Below are positions 11,345-23,008 of a DNA stretch of 64,000 nt, one piece after another; position 1 is the first letter of the stretch; each line of letters begins with the position of its first letter. The DNA lies in the NCBI GenBank assembly GCA_023014365.1, contig JAEBUN010000067.1, positions 1 through 64,000 on the forward strand, given 5' to 3'. Source of the stretch: Lepiota brunneoincarnata (lineage: Eukaryota; Basidiomycota; Agaricomycetes; Agaricales; Agaricaceae). The notes below the pieces were generated by a model. That model was not told the origin of the DNA. It was given only the letters and a program-made list of their open reading frames with translations, and did no database searches. Position numbers and translations under genes: made by a program.

Positions 11345-11628
11345 GGATAGAGGATGAGCAGCAGCAATGTTGCTCCCTTACCTCGTATACATATTGCGTT
11401 AGCGTCGTGGCAGCCGCATGTTTTCGAAATGCCTCGCTGCATCGAGGTACAACGTGACACTCCGCAAAGGTCATTCACACCGATATGGTTAATATAGTAT
11501 TCTTATCAGGAGTTTGCAGTTTCGGCCATGTCAATGAACGCTCGAGGTTTGATATGAAATGCCACGTGTATGCCACACCGACGGTCAAAACGGCGAACAG
11601 GTTGAGTCAGGAAAGCAAATGCTCGAAG

Positions 11629-14379
11629 ATGCAGCGAACGGCGACCAGCCCACCCCCCAACCAGCCATATCCCTTACTTCTCACCAATTCCGAGGTCACG
11701 CCTCCTCTTTCCGCTCTCGCCCCCGCTCGCCAGTCCTCCCCAGCTCTGTATCGCAATGGTCCTATAAGGCTGACTGCATGGGGAACCGGTCAAGCAGGAG
11801 CACTCATCGAGCCTGCCGCCAAATGGGCTTTACACGGCGTCGGGAAAGGTCCTGATGCGATTACTCAAAACATCGAGAAGATCTTTGACGGGGACTGCGA
11901 GTCAGTCCTGACGGACTTGCATACTTTCCTCAACGGAACGGGGACAACTAGCCAACATATTCGCAGACTAGAAAAGGAGTGTCGCAAACTGATAAGCTTT
12001 GTAGACCAGTAAGATTCACTTGCAACACCCTGATCACTTCGACGATTGATCATCATCGCGCAATATCCAGACAGCAAACAAATGCAACCCTACTCCAGAC
12101 CTTTCAGAACATTGTAGTGCTGACAACACGCTACCCTAGCCTCAGGCGCATGTTTCTCCACTCGGCAAACAAGACCGATTCGGAAATGGAACGCGAAATT
12201 ACTGCTCTTCGAATGCATGACGATGATACCCCTGGACATCAGTGGGATCTTTTGAAACATTTTGCCCTGGTCACCATGTCGCGTAACCGCGTTACTGGCA
12301 TCGTAGAATCCCATGCTCCCAGTGAACTTGCCCTCGCTTCTCACACTGAGGGCTTTTGTGCTATCGAGAAGCTACTCGGTTTTTGTCGGTACGACTTGTC
12401 TAGATCTCAGTGTTAGCCCCGTCGTCATAATGTCTTTAGTGACTCAGAGCTGGGTTTAAATAGTGTTGGTCCAGGAGTCGGGGAGGCTCTATTTAGACCA
12501 CTTGCGGTCAGATTTCTGGCAGGAATACTCCGTCGTCATCCGTTTTGGACGCTAAACCAGTCGCGTAGTCCTAATAAGGATCAGATGCTTGTCGCAAAAA
12601 AATTATGCAACAGCGCTGTTCAGCTGGTGGAAGATATGCCAATGGATATTAATCGCGATCAAAGGTTCAAACTTGACGTTGTGGGCCTAGATGTATTTCT
12701 CGCCGTGATGCTTGATGGCCTTCACAACTGGATGCTGCAGCTTGGGTGGCGGCGCTTTCGAGGGTGCGATGACTACGAGAAGTTGATCAAGCTACTTCAC
12801 CAGTGAGTGCCCTCCTGTGCGCCAGCCATATCAGGATAGCAATTGTTCTTCTTTGCAGCCCCAACAGAAATATTCTGTTTCCATCAGCTACAGAACGGGC
12901 AATCAGATTCTATCCCCCGGATGCTCTAACTGAGGTTGATATCACTATTGAAGAAGAGATTGAAGAGGAGCTTCGAACAAGTATTGCTAGAGTCTCCACC
13001 GATACCTATCGGGTCACTGATTTCAATCATTGACAGATGCCAATCCGCCTCATGATGAGGGTGAAGCTGAGAATAATACTCGGGAACAAATCAAAGCCGA
13101 TACACGACCAAGTATTGCCAGATGTTCTACCGATATTTGATCAAGCCACTAATTGCAGTCGCTGACAGGTGCTGATCCGTCCCCTGGTGAGGGTGAAATC
13201 GAACACAATATTCAAGGCGAGATCAAGGTGGATACTCGGCCAAGTATTTCCGGAATTTCTATGGGTATTTAGCCAAGTCACTTACTTCAACCATTCACAG
13301 ATGCTGAGCCGCCTCGCGTTGGGGCCCGGGGTATCGATAAGATTACAGGAATTCGTAAGGATGATATCGTCATAGCGTATGAAAATGGTTGTCCCACCAG
13401 CGTTACGCTTACATTCTGGTTGTTTAGGTTTATAGGTCCCACCGGTAATGGCAAAAGCTATGTGAGCTTATCCTTGAAATGCTCTCATGTTCGACGGTGA
13501 TAACAACAAATCCAATCCTAGTTCATTGACCTCCTCACACACCAGAAAGGTCGCCGCGCTGGCAGCGGGTTAAGAATCAGAACCACTCAGATTGGGGCCA
13601 CTCGCATCACTGGTCACCCCATTTATGGCGATCGACTCGTCCTTGTTGATACTCCTGGATACACTAACTTGACACTCATGTCCGACCCGAACGCGTTGCG
13701 AATGATCACCGACTGGCTTGTGAAGCTGTGAGAATGCTACTGTATGAACCCCTCGAGCTCTAATTCATTCTCCCCTGACAGGTACAACGACAAACGCGTG
13801 AAGCTCAGTGGCATTGTTTACCTTCACCGGATTACTGATAATCGCCTGTCTCCCGAGGGATATGAGACCCGTCGCAAGTTGGAGGAAATCTGTAGGCGCA
13901 ACACGATAAATCACCACCAAATCGTCCTTGTATTATCTTTCTGGGAGAAGATCCGACTTGAGGCTGGTGTACTGAGAGAGACAGAGCTTAAGGAGAGCTT
14001 CTGGAAATCGTTTATAGACAACGGATCGAGAGTTGATCGGTTGCGAAGAGGGAGTCCAGATGACGCGTGGCGAATTGTCAACCAATTGGTCCAGAAAAGG
14101 AAAGAGGGGAATACGCTCCCGCTGCGAGAAGACTTGGAGTTTAGGCCGAACACTCGTGACGAATCACTGCGGAAGCTCCTCTCGGACCAGAAGGAGGACC
14201 TGAAGAAGTTGCTTGACCAGGTTGAAACGTCGAGAGATCCGGTCCTCATGAAAGAACTGCAGGAGGAGTACGCGAAAACTGAGGCACAACTTCAGAAAAT
14301 GTCACGTTCGGAGAGGATGAGCGAACAGAAGACGTCGCTCAGCAAGCGAATTGCGCAGGTCTTCGTTGGGAGGAACTAA
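11629..14379 (+). CDS. Helical-domain / P-loop GTPase fusion protein (paralogue B)
   Basis: Predicted protein of 748 aa from ten exons: 11629-12008, 12071-12388, 12440-12802, 12859-12980, 13037-13111, 13169-13243, 13301-13376, 13428-13461, 13522-13727 and 13782-14379. All nine intron positions and phases match paralogue A. The N-terminal helical region is closely similar to A and C, followed by two 25-residue acidic repeats. The GTPase domain shows G1 GPTGNGKS, G3 DTPGYTN, LSGIVYLHRITDNRL and a divergent G4 region (LSFWEK). The C-terminal about 70 residues form a charged coiled coil (LSDQKEDLKKLLDQVE). The reading frame is intact. Its 5' flank lacks about 60 bp, including the TATA box, present in A and C. 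Role unknown. Confidence 0.8.
12981..13300 (+). repeat. Tandem exon-intron modules in paralogue B
   Basis: Exons 13037-13111 and 13169-13243 (75 bp each, phase 1-1) alternate with introns 12981-13036, 13112-13168 and 13244-13300, which share the GTATT start and a TGACAG or CACAG end. This is the same module as in paralogue A. Confidence 0.75.
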
Positions 14380-14624
14380 GGGGCCTCCGCTTGATGCCGC
14401 CCCCAGTGTCGTGGACTAACCCGGTAAGATCCACCCTACCACCGCTTTTCTGTGTGATCGTATGAGAGAATTGTGTACCGGGTCTGACCTCATCCCACAG
14501 TTTGGCTTACTGTTGTCGTGTATCACGGGTACTCGGCTTCGTTTCGTTAGATTAGTTCGGATGTGGCATATGTGTAAAACACGGCCTCTCCCACTGTCGA
14601 TCCTTCATCACGATTAAATTACTG
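14380..14624. other. 3' flank of paralogue B
   Basis: AT-richer non-coding sequence downstream of the paralogue B stop codon. I see no gene or repeat in it. Confidence 0.4.
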
Positions 14625-14765
14625 ACCCATCTGACCACTGCATTCCTCTTGTTCCTTCTCCTTTCCTCTCTCATCACTTGCACTAAAAATCAGATTGGCC
14701 CTTCGGACACAGTCCGTGACACGGGCTTGAGTCACTGCATCGAGCAACGATACACGTTGCAACGG
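14625..14765 (-). pseudogene. Decayed 3'-exon fragment of biotin-protein ligase gene
   Basis: Aligns with the last exon region of the intact ligase gene at about 17268-17435. Shared stretches include ATTCCTCTTG, CTCCTTTCCT, ACTTGC-CTAAAA and TTGGCCC, then after a deletion ACGNNCTTGAGTC. On the minus strand the frame still shows FSAS-x-x-x-GKE-x-EQEE. No other part of the ligase is present. It sits 300 bp upstream of paralogue C, as the other ligase fragment sits upstream of paralogue A. Confidence 0.6.
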
Positions 14766-14980
14766 GCAGGTGCTCAGTCTTTCCCATACAGTTTGATATG
14801 GCATTCCTATGCTAAATAACCGGGATGGCCGGCGCAACTTATCGGTGCTAAGCATGTATGCCCGGGTTCCGGCTCGGACACGAGAAAGAGCTCATATGGC
14901 TCCGGCGCTCAAAGTTTGATACGGAATGGCATCATGGCATGAGTGCCTCAATGCGACCTCATGCAGCTTTGCCAGGGCTT

Positions 14981-14988
14981 TATATACT
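14981..14988 (+). promoter_or_regulatory. TATA box of paralogue C
   Basis: TATATACT, 80 bp upstream of the start codon at 15061. It is embedded in sequence alignable with the paralogue A promoter (GGGCTTTATATA versus GGGCTTATATAT). Confidence 0.5.
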
Positions 14989-15060
14989 CACACTGTGACG
15001 ATCGAACGGCGAAAAGCGACGTCGTCCCAGTGGTTAAACCAGAAAGACACCCGGTTCAGG

Positions 15061-16986
15061 ATGCAGGGGACACCAATCTGCCCACATTCCCGCCCACCGC
15101 GCCAGTTGTTTCTCACCAATTCGGACATCACGCCGCCTCTCCCCCTTTCTGCTCGACAGTCCCCCCTAACTCTGTCCTACAATGGTCCCGGAAGCTCTAT
15201 TGGAAGGGGATTCGATAAAATGGCATCGCACATCGAGTCTGTTGTCAACCAGACTTTACACCAGGTTGGGAAAGGTCCTGACGCGATCACCGAAAACATC
15301 TGCAAGATCTTTGAAGGGAACCACGAGTCTGTCTTGATGGACCTGGACAATTTCCTGAAAGAACCACCGGTTGAAACTAGTCAGCGTATTCGCAGACTAG
15401 AGAAGGAGTGTCGCAAACTGATGGGCTTTATAGACCAGTAAGTTCCGGCCACGAAATCGCCATCAAGCTTTCAAGATTGATGCCGTGATGTTCAGGAGGG
15501 AAACAAACCAAACGCTACTCCAGACTTTCCAGAGTATTGTAGTGCTGACAACCCGTTATCCTGGCCTCAGGCGCATGTTCCTTCAATCGGCGAGAAGAAC
15601 AGATTCCAAAATGAAGTACGAAATTACCGCTCTTCGAATGCATGATGATGGCTCCCCTAAACGTCAATGGGATTTTCTAAAGCTTTTCGCCCTAGCCAGC
15701 ATATCGCGCAACCGTGTTAACAACATCATAGAATCCCATGCTCCCAGTGATCTCGCTCTCGCTTCTCACGATGAGGGCCTTTGCGTTATCGAGAAGCTAC
15801 TTGGTTTTTGTCGGTGCGTTCTCCTGGTGCCACTGGAATTAGCCCCGTCGTCATTGCAAACTCCAGTGATTCAGACCTGAATTTGAACGCCACTGGACTA
15901 GGAGCCGAAGATCCTCTTCTTAGACCACTTGCGGTCAGATTTCTGGCAGGAATACTTCATCGTCCTTCGTTTTGGACATTCAACCAATCACTGGGTCCCG
16001 ATCAGGACCGGGTGTATATTGCAAGAAAATTATGTGACAGTGCTGTTCAGCTTGTCGAAGACGTCCCATTGGACATTGATCGCGATCAAAGCTTTGAATT
16101 GGATGTTGTGGGCCTGGATGCCCTTCTCACTGCGATGCTTAACGGCTTTCACAACTGGATGCTACAGCCTGGGTGGCGGTACCTCGGATGGTGTGATAAT
16201 TATGAGAAGTTAATCGAGCTGCTTCAAGAGTGAGCGTTCTCCTACCCACTACCTCACACCAAAATAACAGCTGTTCTCCTTTGTAGCCCCGGCAGGGAGA
16301 TCCTGTTCCCATCAGCAACGGAACGAGCGGCCACATTACATCCCCCGGATGCTCAAATTGAGGACGAGATCGGGTATTATATTATTGAAGAAGAGATTGA
16401 AGTTGACCCTCGAACAAGTATTGTCAGCGTTTCCACCAATGCTTGTCACTCATTTCAATCATTGACAGCTACCGATCTACCCCATGGTGAGGGTGAAACA
16501 GAGCACAATGCTCGAGGACAGGTCAAAGTCAACTCGTCTTCTGAAAAACGTTCAGGCCTTATCAAGTTTATAACGTCATTCTTTACCACACGCTGGAGCG
16601 ACTCGGCTTCACCCACTTTGGACCCACACGACTCTACTTCACCCACTTTAGACCAACAACCACAACCCATCTCCCCCTCTACAAGCGATTCATGGACGCT
16701 CAAACCCGCCATGTATATCTGCGAAGTCATCCACCCCTGCAAACCGCCCATGACTGGACCTGCATCAGCACCCGAGCCGCTGGCATACCTCTTGTACCCC
16801 TTCTTTACGCTCAAGGAAGGCGAGCTTTATGAGGTGTTGCAAGAAGCGGGACACCCGAGCTTGTATCCCAATCTGCCACTCATTGTAGATGAGGGGGAGG
16901 ACTGTCTTTTGCTTTGTAGGGCACGGGATGGCGCCATCGGATGGGCATTAGCGAGCTTCTTGGAGCCCCTTAACATTGACCAGTAG
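15061..16986 (+). CDS. Helical-domain / SH3-like fusion protein (paralogue C)
   Basis: Predicted protein of 568 aa from five exons (15061-15437, 15496-15813, 15867-16229, 16287-16417, 16469-16986). Residues 1 to about 395 are the same helical region as in the GTPase paralogues A and B, with identical intron positions. One acidic repeat unit follows (TTDLPHGEGETEHNA). There the similarity ends: no P-loop or other GTPase motif is present. Instead a Ser/Thr/Pro-rich linker (SPTLDPHDSTSPTLDQQ) leads to a C-terminal module of about 85 residues with SH3 features: AMYICEVIHPC at the ALYDY position, LKEGELYEVL, and the ending GWALASFLEPL, where SH3 domains have the GLIPSNYVEPL strand. Probably an adaptor. 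The shared N-terminus suggests it works with, or competes with, A and B. Confidence 0.75.
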
Positions 16987-17209
16987 CCAAGAGCTAGGAG
17001 AAGATGACACCCTTGTGACCCTGGCTCTCACATTTCATCTCACCATTCTCGTCTGTACCATTCTCTGACTCATTCAGCACATGCTGATCTTGTAGAGAAC
17101 CTACAGAGGACATTCGTACATGTGTTTGCAAAGTTATAGAAATTTAACAGTGGCGATTATGAAATTGTTCTGGATAAGAACATTAGGAGGGACCAAAAGT
17201 ATGCTTAAA

Positions 17210-19420
17210 TCATTTGCCTCTGATCATCCCAGCCATCAGGTCGAAGCTGTTCCCATCTGGCTGGAGGTCAAGGTATTCCTCTTGCTCTCTCTCCTTTCCT
17301 ACCCCACTACTTGCGCTAAAATACGGGTTGGCCCAAGTTTTACGCTCAGGCACGGTCCGCAATAACCCATGGTCGAGGGTGATACCCGTAATACGAACTT
17401 GAGTCGGCGGAGTGGTTGTTGAGAGTGTTACAAGTTGGTCACTGAAGATCCACACAGTCCCATATCAAGTACACGCAGGGGACGCTAAAGGGGGTCAACG
17501 GACCTGTGCAACCACCTCTTCAAATACACCTCTAAGAACGGTTCAAAGTTGCCCTTTGCAGCGACGAACCTCTCCCATATGTCTTCGAACTTGGCGATTA
17601 TAATAGCAGCGGCACGTTCAAGGCTGAGGTTCGCACGACGCTTATTTCCACTCTCGGTGTTGCGCAAAAGGTGAGAGAGGGACGTGATAGGCGGGGAGTT
17701 GAGAATGTTCAATCCACAGCCTGTGGTCGTAAGTATTGGTGTCAGGGGAAGTGGGTAGAGACATACCAATGACAATGTCGATGCTCCCCCCGCCGAAACT
17801 GGTATTTACGAGTATACCTCCGATCTTGCGTTTCTCCTCGGCGCCCCTCGGCCCAACCAGCGCGTAGATATCGTTCGGCCACTTCAACCTTACTCTCCAT
17901 CCTTCTCCTTCTCCTTCTGCTTCCTCGCCACCACAACCCAAAACACCCTCATCCCTAACGCCCTCACATACTGCCAAGGCGAATAAATACTGCACGAAAA
18001 CCAATTTGTTGCCCGGCAACTGGTTACTAGTCACCCTTAGATGGACAGAGAACTGAAGGCATCCAGAGGGGGAAAGCCAGACATTGGAGCCACGACCCCG
18101 ACCGGCCAGTTGATGTGAGGCGAGGGAGAGAAGCGGGGCTGGCAGGACAGAGAGCAGGGTCGGGTTTTTGTCGAGGAGGGACTGGGTTGAGGTGACGGCA
18201 GGGGAGAAGAGGAGGGCTTCGCCTATGTGCCACATTTCTTGTGCTTCTGGTTCTGATTGAGAAGAGCGGGCTGATGAGAGGCTTTTGAAGAATAGATCGA
18301 TGTCAAAGAGGGCTCCAACGTCGTGTTTTGTTGGGAGGGTGCCGTTGCGATGGATAATAATGTGTTTGGGCTGCCATGTAGATGGGTCGCTCACTATCGT
18401 GGAGAGGACCTTGGATTCTTGAAGAAGGGATTTAGTGTGGTTGTCAGTGGATTCATGGAAGTGGAAAGTATCGTTGGCATCTTTGAGTACCCTGGGTGTG
18501 TCATCACTATCGCCACCAGGTTCGAAGGACCTGGACAGGGCATTAATTATCCGTGAAACAATGTTCGGTTTGGTGGGTGTGGAGACAAGGAACTGGGGGA
18601 AGGGTCGGGCGATGGGAGGGGGTGTCTGCCCATCGTCCGTGGTCTGGTTTGCTGGGGCAGGGAGTTGGAGGCCTAGGTAGAGGACAGTACGTTTGAGGAG
18701 CTTGCGGCGATCCTTGTCAAGCCTACTGACATCCGTATCTGACGTTGGAGAGATGAGGGCAGAGGCAGGTTCTTGGGTAAGACTCAACTCGAGATTAGGA
18801 GACCACAACGCAATACGGCCGCCGCCGATGTCGCAGCCCAGCCCAGCAACCTGCCCATCCTGGCTGTCGGGATCGGAATCTTCGATATAGCGACCGAGAA
18901 TCTTGACTTGGCGTTCGCCTTCAAACCCGGTAAACTCTGCAGGTGCAAGCTCGTACACGGCCCGCACAACATCGCCATCCAGGGTGCGGACCTTCCTTAA
19001 CCGAGGCTCTGGCGACGGAGGCGCAGACGACGGTGGACCCAGGGTAGGATAGATATAGGCGTTATTAAATCTATCAAAAAACCGCAGCGAGCTCCGCGCC
19101 CCTAAACTTAGGCCTTCTACGCCTGTGACGATGCCCCGGGTGGAGCACGTCGCTCCAGCGCCAAAAGCGAGCAGGGCACCTCCACCCTCGACATAGTCCT
19201 GGATACGGGTGTGTGCGGTTGATGGTGAACGGAAGGGCTGGTCCAGGTGGGGAAGGACGAGAAGGGCACAAGAAGATGACCAGGGCTGGGTGCGGAGGGT
19301 GTGTAGTTGGACGGGCTGGACAGAGTAGTGCGGAAGGAGGAGGGTGCGGAGGGCGGCGAGGACGGCGGCGAGAGAGGGCTGGGCGACTTCGGGTCCGCTG
19401 TAGACGAGGACGTTCATCAT
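17210..19420 (-). CDS. BPL1: Biotin-protein ligase (holocarboxylase synthetase)
   Basis: Predicted about 700 aa from exons 19420-17767, 17720-17504 and 17441-17210; the last may contain a further short in-frame intron near 17275-17320. It activates biotin with ATP and attaches it to a lysine of acetyl-CoA and pyruvate carboxylases. The N-terminal half is the fungal/animal glutamine-amidotransferase-like BPL_N domain (MNVLVYSGPEVAQPSL, YVEGGGALLAFGAGA, FNNAYIYP). The catalytic domain has GRGRGSNVWLSP (biotinyl-AMP loop), KWPNDIYAL, KIGGILVNTSF and, across an intron, CGLNILNSPP. The C-terminal cap ends with QPDGNSFDLMAG. It is convergent with paralogue C and divergent from the gene at 19504 across only 83 bp. 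Two broken fragments of this gene lie at 0.8-1.25 and 14.6-14.8 kb. Confidence 0.92.
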
Positions 19421-19503
19421 GATTATTATTTTTATTTATTTATTTGTTTATCGTTTATCAGATTCAGCACCCGTGGAAAATCTCCTCTCTACTGTCGTCA
19501 TCA
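19421..19503. promoter_or_regulatory. Divergent promoter, ligase gene / hairpin membrane protein
   Basis: Only 83 bp lie between the two start codons. It includes an AT-rich TTATTTTTATTTATTTATTTG stretch in two short pieces at 19423-19446. Both genes must use this region. Confidence 0.4.
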
Positions 19504-20263
19504 TGGCAGACGACCTCGCCTCGTACTTTGACAGGAGCATTACTGCAGCCCGGGGCTATTCCACTCGGTGCGTTGATGTATACGCACTCTGCGAACATGC
19601 TAAACAATCCCTAGACTCGACCATGACTATGCGCGGCCCGCATACAAGAACATCAAAGGGCACTTTGAAGAGCGCCCTGTAGTATCCGTGCGCATACATC
19701 CATCTTTTTCGCAGACTCAACACTGAAATTAAGAAAAAGACATTCGTTTCCATCTTTTCTCTTCTCAGCCTTGTTCCCGTCGCACTCTTCGTGTTCGTGC
19801 CGCGCACCCCCGCACCTTCCATGAACTGACGATCCATCTAGCGGTACATCCCTCTGTATCATCCTCATCTTTACTGTCGTAGCGCTCTCCCTCGCACTTC
19901 TCGCTGCATCCGGCATAATTCTTATCCTCCGTACGTCTCCCTCCCTACCCATCTACATTTACCACATTCACCTCCGATTTAGTGGGCTGTCTACTCCTGA
20001 TGCTCACCGGCACACTTTTCGTTTCCCTTTTCCTCACGGGCATAACCGTTTCGTCTTACCTCCTCCTCCGCCTCGTTCTACACGTCCGCCGCGAAGGGAC
20101 GTCCGAGGGCGCATCAGAATGGGGAAAGGAAACCAAACGCTCGATCCTTGACCGCCTTGCTAGCAAGGATGACCGAGGTGCATCAAAACCGGTGTCTAAA
20201 GAGTGTGTTGTTGAAAAGGCCCTGTTATCTGAGGATGGAGTTGCAGACCAAAAGGACGAGTGA
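19504..20263 (+). CDS. Small hairpin membrane protein (LDAF1/promethin-like pattern)
   Basis: Begins MADDLASYFDRSITAARGYSTR. The first intron (19568-19614) and last intron (19931-19982) are clear, but one or two middle introns (about 19679-19735 and 19783-19830) could not be placed without a phase conflict, so the exact product is uncertain. After a soluble N-terminus of about 45 residues come long hydrophobic stretches in the expected frames: TFVSIFSLLSLVPVALFVF, CIILIFTVVALSLALLAASG, and LLLMLTGTLFVSLFLTGITV. A charged C-terminal tail of about 60 residues follows. Two closely spaced membrane hairpins plus a soluble tail fit lipid-droplet/ER hairpin proteins of the promethin type, but this rests on pattern only. 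Confidence 0.5.
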
Positions 20264-20657
20264 ATCTGGTCCTGGAGAAAGCACAGGAGTTTGTTTGGTC
20301 GCGGTCGCTGTGAATGGATAGTAGGCTTAGTGTCATCATCACCTTTGTTGTATTGTGTCAGGATAACCTGGGTATGTCTATCCAATAGTATTAATACTAG
20401 TACTACAGTAAACCATCATTGTCATAGCGCACACAGTGTTGGGATAACGAGAGGGATATGCTCTCCACTAATGCCAGTTATCCAACTCTCCCCTGATATT
20501 CTCCCACTCCGCCTCGATGATATTGGCAACCCTCTCATTACGAGGGAGAAACTGGCACTCGAAGGGTGCAGGCTTGGAGTTGAACTGATTCGTAAAGTCA
20601 TCAGGATCTAGTAACGCACCCCCCAGAAATATCAGGCTTATGAAGCAAGAAAAGAAA
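20264..20657. other. Convergent intergenic region
   Basis: Lies between the 3' end of the hairpin membrane protein gene and the 3' end of the P450 gene. No gene, repeat or RNA was seen. Confidence 0.5.
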
Positions 20658-23008
20658 TTAAAGCTGTATACCAGGTATCACTTCCACACCGAGCTCATTC
20701 CTTATAGGTTTAATCTCAAACGCCCATAGGATGCGCGAGATGGTGATGAAAAGCGAATTGAGGCCGAGGTGCATACCCGGGCAAATTCGTCGGCCGAATC
20801 CAAACGGCAGGTCAAATTCTTTCAGATTCAGACGCGGGTTTGGGTTTGTGGGAGGGTTGGGGGTGAGGAAGCGTTCCGGAAGGAAAAGGTCCGGTGATGG
20901 GAAGAGGTCAGTGTCACGCATTATTCCGCTGTTGTTGCCCGTTGTCGTTAATGATGGATAGTGCAGGGAAGTGGGTACGCACTAGAAGTTTGCATAGATA
21001 GAGGACCCTTTAGGTATGAACCTGCGAATAAATTCGTAAGAGAGGAAGGTGAGGGGAATATACCCGTGGAAAATACGTACTTTCCTTGATACTCATCATC
21101 TGCCGTGCTCGCGTGTGCGGTTCCTCCGAGGACGGGAATAGGTCGCCATCTACCTCGATATTCAGTGTCAAATGAAGGGCAGATGGGGAAGGCCACGCAA
21201 ACCTGAGAGTTTCATTTATCACAGCCAATACGTATGGCAGCTGATCCTTGTCGTGGAACTCGGGCATTCGGTCGTGGCCCACAACGGCATCAATTTCCGC
21301 TTGTGCTTTTATTATGACTTCTGGGAAGGTGAGCATTGCCACTGTATTTGCGGGTTGATATCCACGGTTCAAAAAAAATCCGAGGGACATACAGATGAAT
21401 ACCGACAAAGATCCGGCAGTCTACACCCCACACATAATCAGCACCCTCGCCCCAGTAAAACAAGAAGGGAAATGACACACCGTATCAATCCCCGCACCGA
21501 AAGGACTCGACACTGAGTATGCAAGTTGAATATCCGTCATTCCTAATTTCGTCTGGTCCGCCAACACCTGACTCGTCAAGCAATCTGGGCACGTTCCATT
21601 TTTCATCCGCGTGCGGACGTCGTTGAGGAGGTGAAGGAGGAAGTATTCATCCTTCTTTTTGCGCGCTTCGGGTCCTTCGCGGAACCATTGGAGGGAGCGC
21701 TTGGATGGAGATATTGGGTATTTTGATCTGTGGCGTTGTGAATTAGGAAGGTGCTTACCGGAAGTTTGAGCAGCCATGGCCAAGACTCGACGAGGAACTT
21801 TCCAGGGAGGCTAGAGGTGGCGAAATGACAAGTAAGTTTCACCTCCCCTTGACGTGGGTATCAAGGAACTCACTTGACGCTATTGAAAGGACAATCCTAG
21901 GGTCAGACCTGTTGTACCTGAAGGGGGAGAACCAACTCGCCTCGTGAGATCTGCAATTAACGTTAGTATGGAAATTAATTGTCATGGACACAAGGGACCC
22001 ACAATCCATGGAAGCAATGTTCTCTTTCACTATCCATTCATGTACACTCTCCACTCTTCGACCATATGTCACCGCAACGACTACGCTCGCTGCGAATCTA
22101 TCCCAGAAGAAAAATAAATTACAAGACCGCCACGAATTCCCAGGTCACCACCCGTACCTCTTCAAATACCCGTCAAAGTTTTTGGGGTCAGTCAAAAGCT
22201 GCTTCATGAGCACCTTGGATTCCAACGATTGGATCCCATGATACGCAGGTGCCTTACGGATGTGAAATCCATTATGCAAAAGCTAAAAGTCAAAAAACCG
22301 GGGGTTTACAATGTAAACTCCGTGAGCATGCATACACACACCATGTCAAATGAATTTAGGACAAAGGTAGACACACCTTGCGCCACTGTTTCCACAGTTC
22401 ACTCGTATTAGGGAGCATCAGTCCGCGACGATTCTCGGAGAGAATTTCCGATCTGGTTAAATGAAAAGGACGGCATTCAATGTTCGTCCCTAGAGGCGCA
22501 CGGGTTTAGTAATTGAGTGCGTGCTTACGCGACGACAAAGCGCGGTCTACTCGAATATGTTTCGGATCGTTTCTCGAGGAGGTCCCAAGCCGGTTGTGCT
22601 TTCCCGAGAACTGCGGAAAGGGACGTGTGAGGAAATAAGTCCCGTGCAGCGTACGACTGGGAATATTGGTTTTCAACTGACTGATCGTGGGTGTGCTTCC
22701 AAGCATGATGGACACTACAGGGCCTGCGGGAATATGTTAGTAATGTAGGGGTCCGGGATGGAAATATTGATTTTCCGAAGTGGGGTGGGAGTTGCCTTGT
22801 GAGAGAGTGTGTGTGAGAGAGAGGACAAACCATAGCGACGATTCCACTCTTCAAACTTGCGCCATGGCTTGAAAGCGGGAACTTGGCTCTTATTTCCTAT
22901 GCCGGGGAGCCCAAGAGGACCAGGAGGCATGATCTTGCGGAGCCGGAGCCAGCGCAAGACTTCGTAGACTGCGAACACACAAACAAAAGCGATAATGGGA
23001 CCGAACAT
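20658..23008 (-). CDS. Cytochrome P450 monooxygenase (class II, ER-anchored)
   Basis: Gene of a dozen or more exons, ATG at 23008. It starts with a membrane anchor (FGPIIAFVCVFAVYEVL) and the Pro-rich hinge PPGPLGLPGIGN. Splicing restores the expected order: RRYGPVVSIMLGSTPTI, QPAWDLLEKRSETYSSRPRF, ENRRGLMLPN, YGRRVESVHEWIVKENIASMD, PGKFLVESWPWLLKLP, CPDCLTSQVLADQTKLGMTD, I-helix FGAGIDTAG, K-helix NETLR (ExxR), RWRPIPVLGGTAHAST, FIPKGSSIYANFYGI, and the haem loop FGFGRRICPGMH with its Cys ligand. The stop is at 20658. No disrupting mutation was seen. The layout resembles the large basidiomycete group often annotated as O-methylsterigmatocystin oxidoreductase-like. Substrate unknown. Confidence 0.9.

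Noticed and set aside
2..23008. Terpene synthase and P450 considered as one biosynthetic cluster
   Set aside because: They are 20 kb apart with unrelated housekeeping genes between them.
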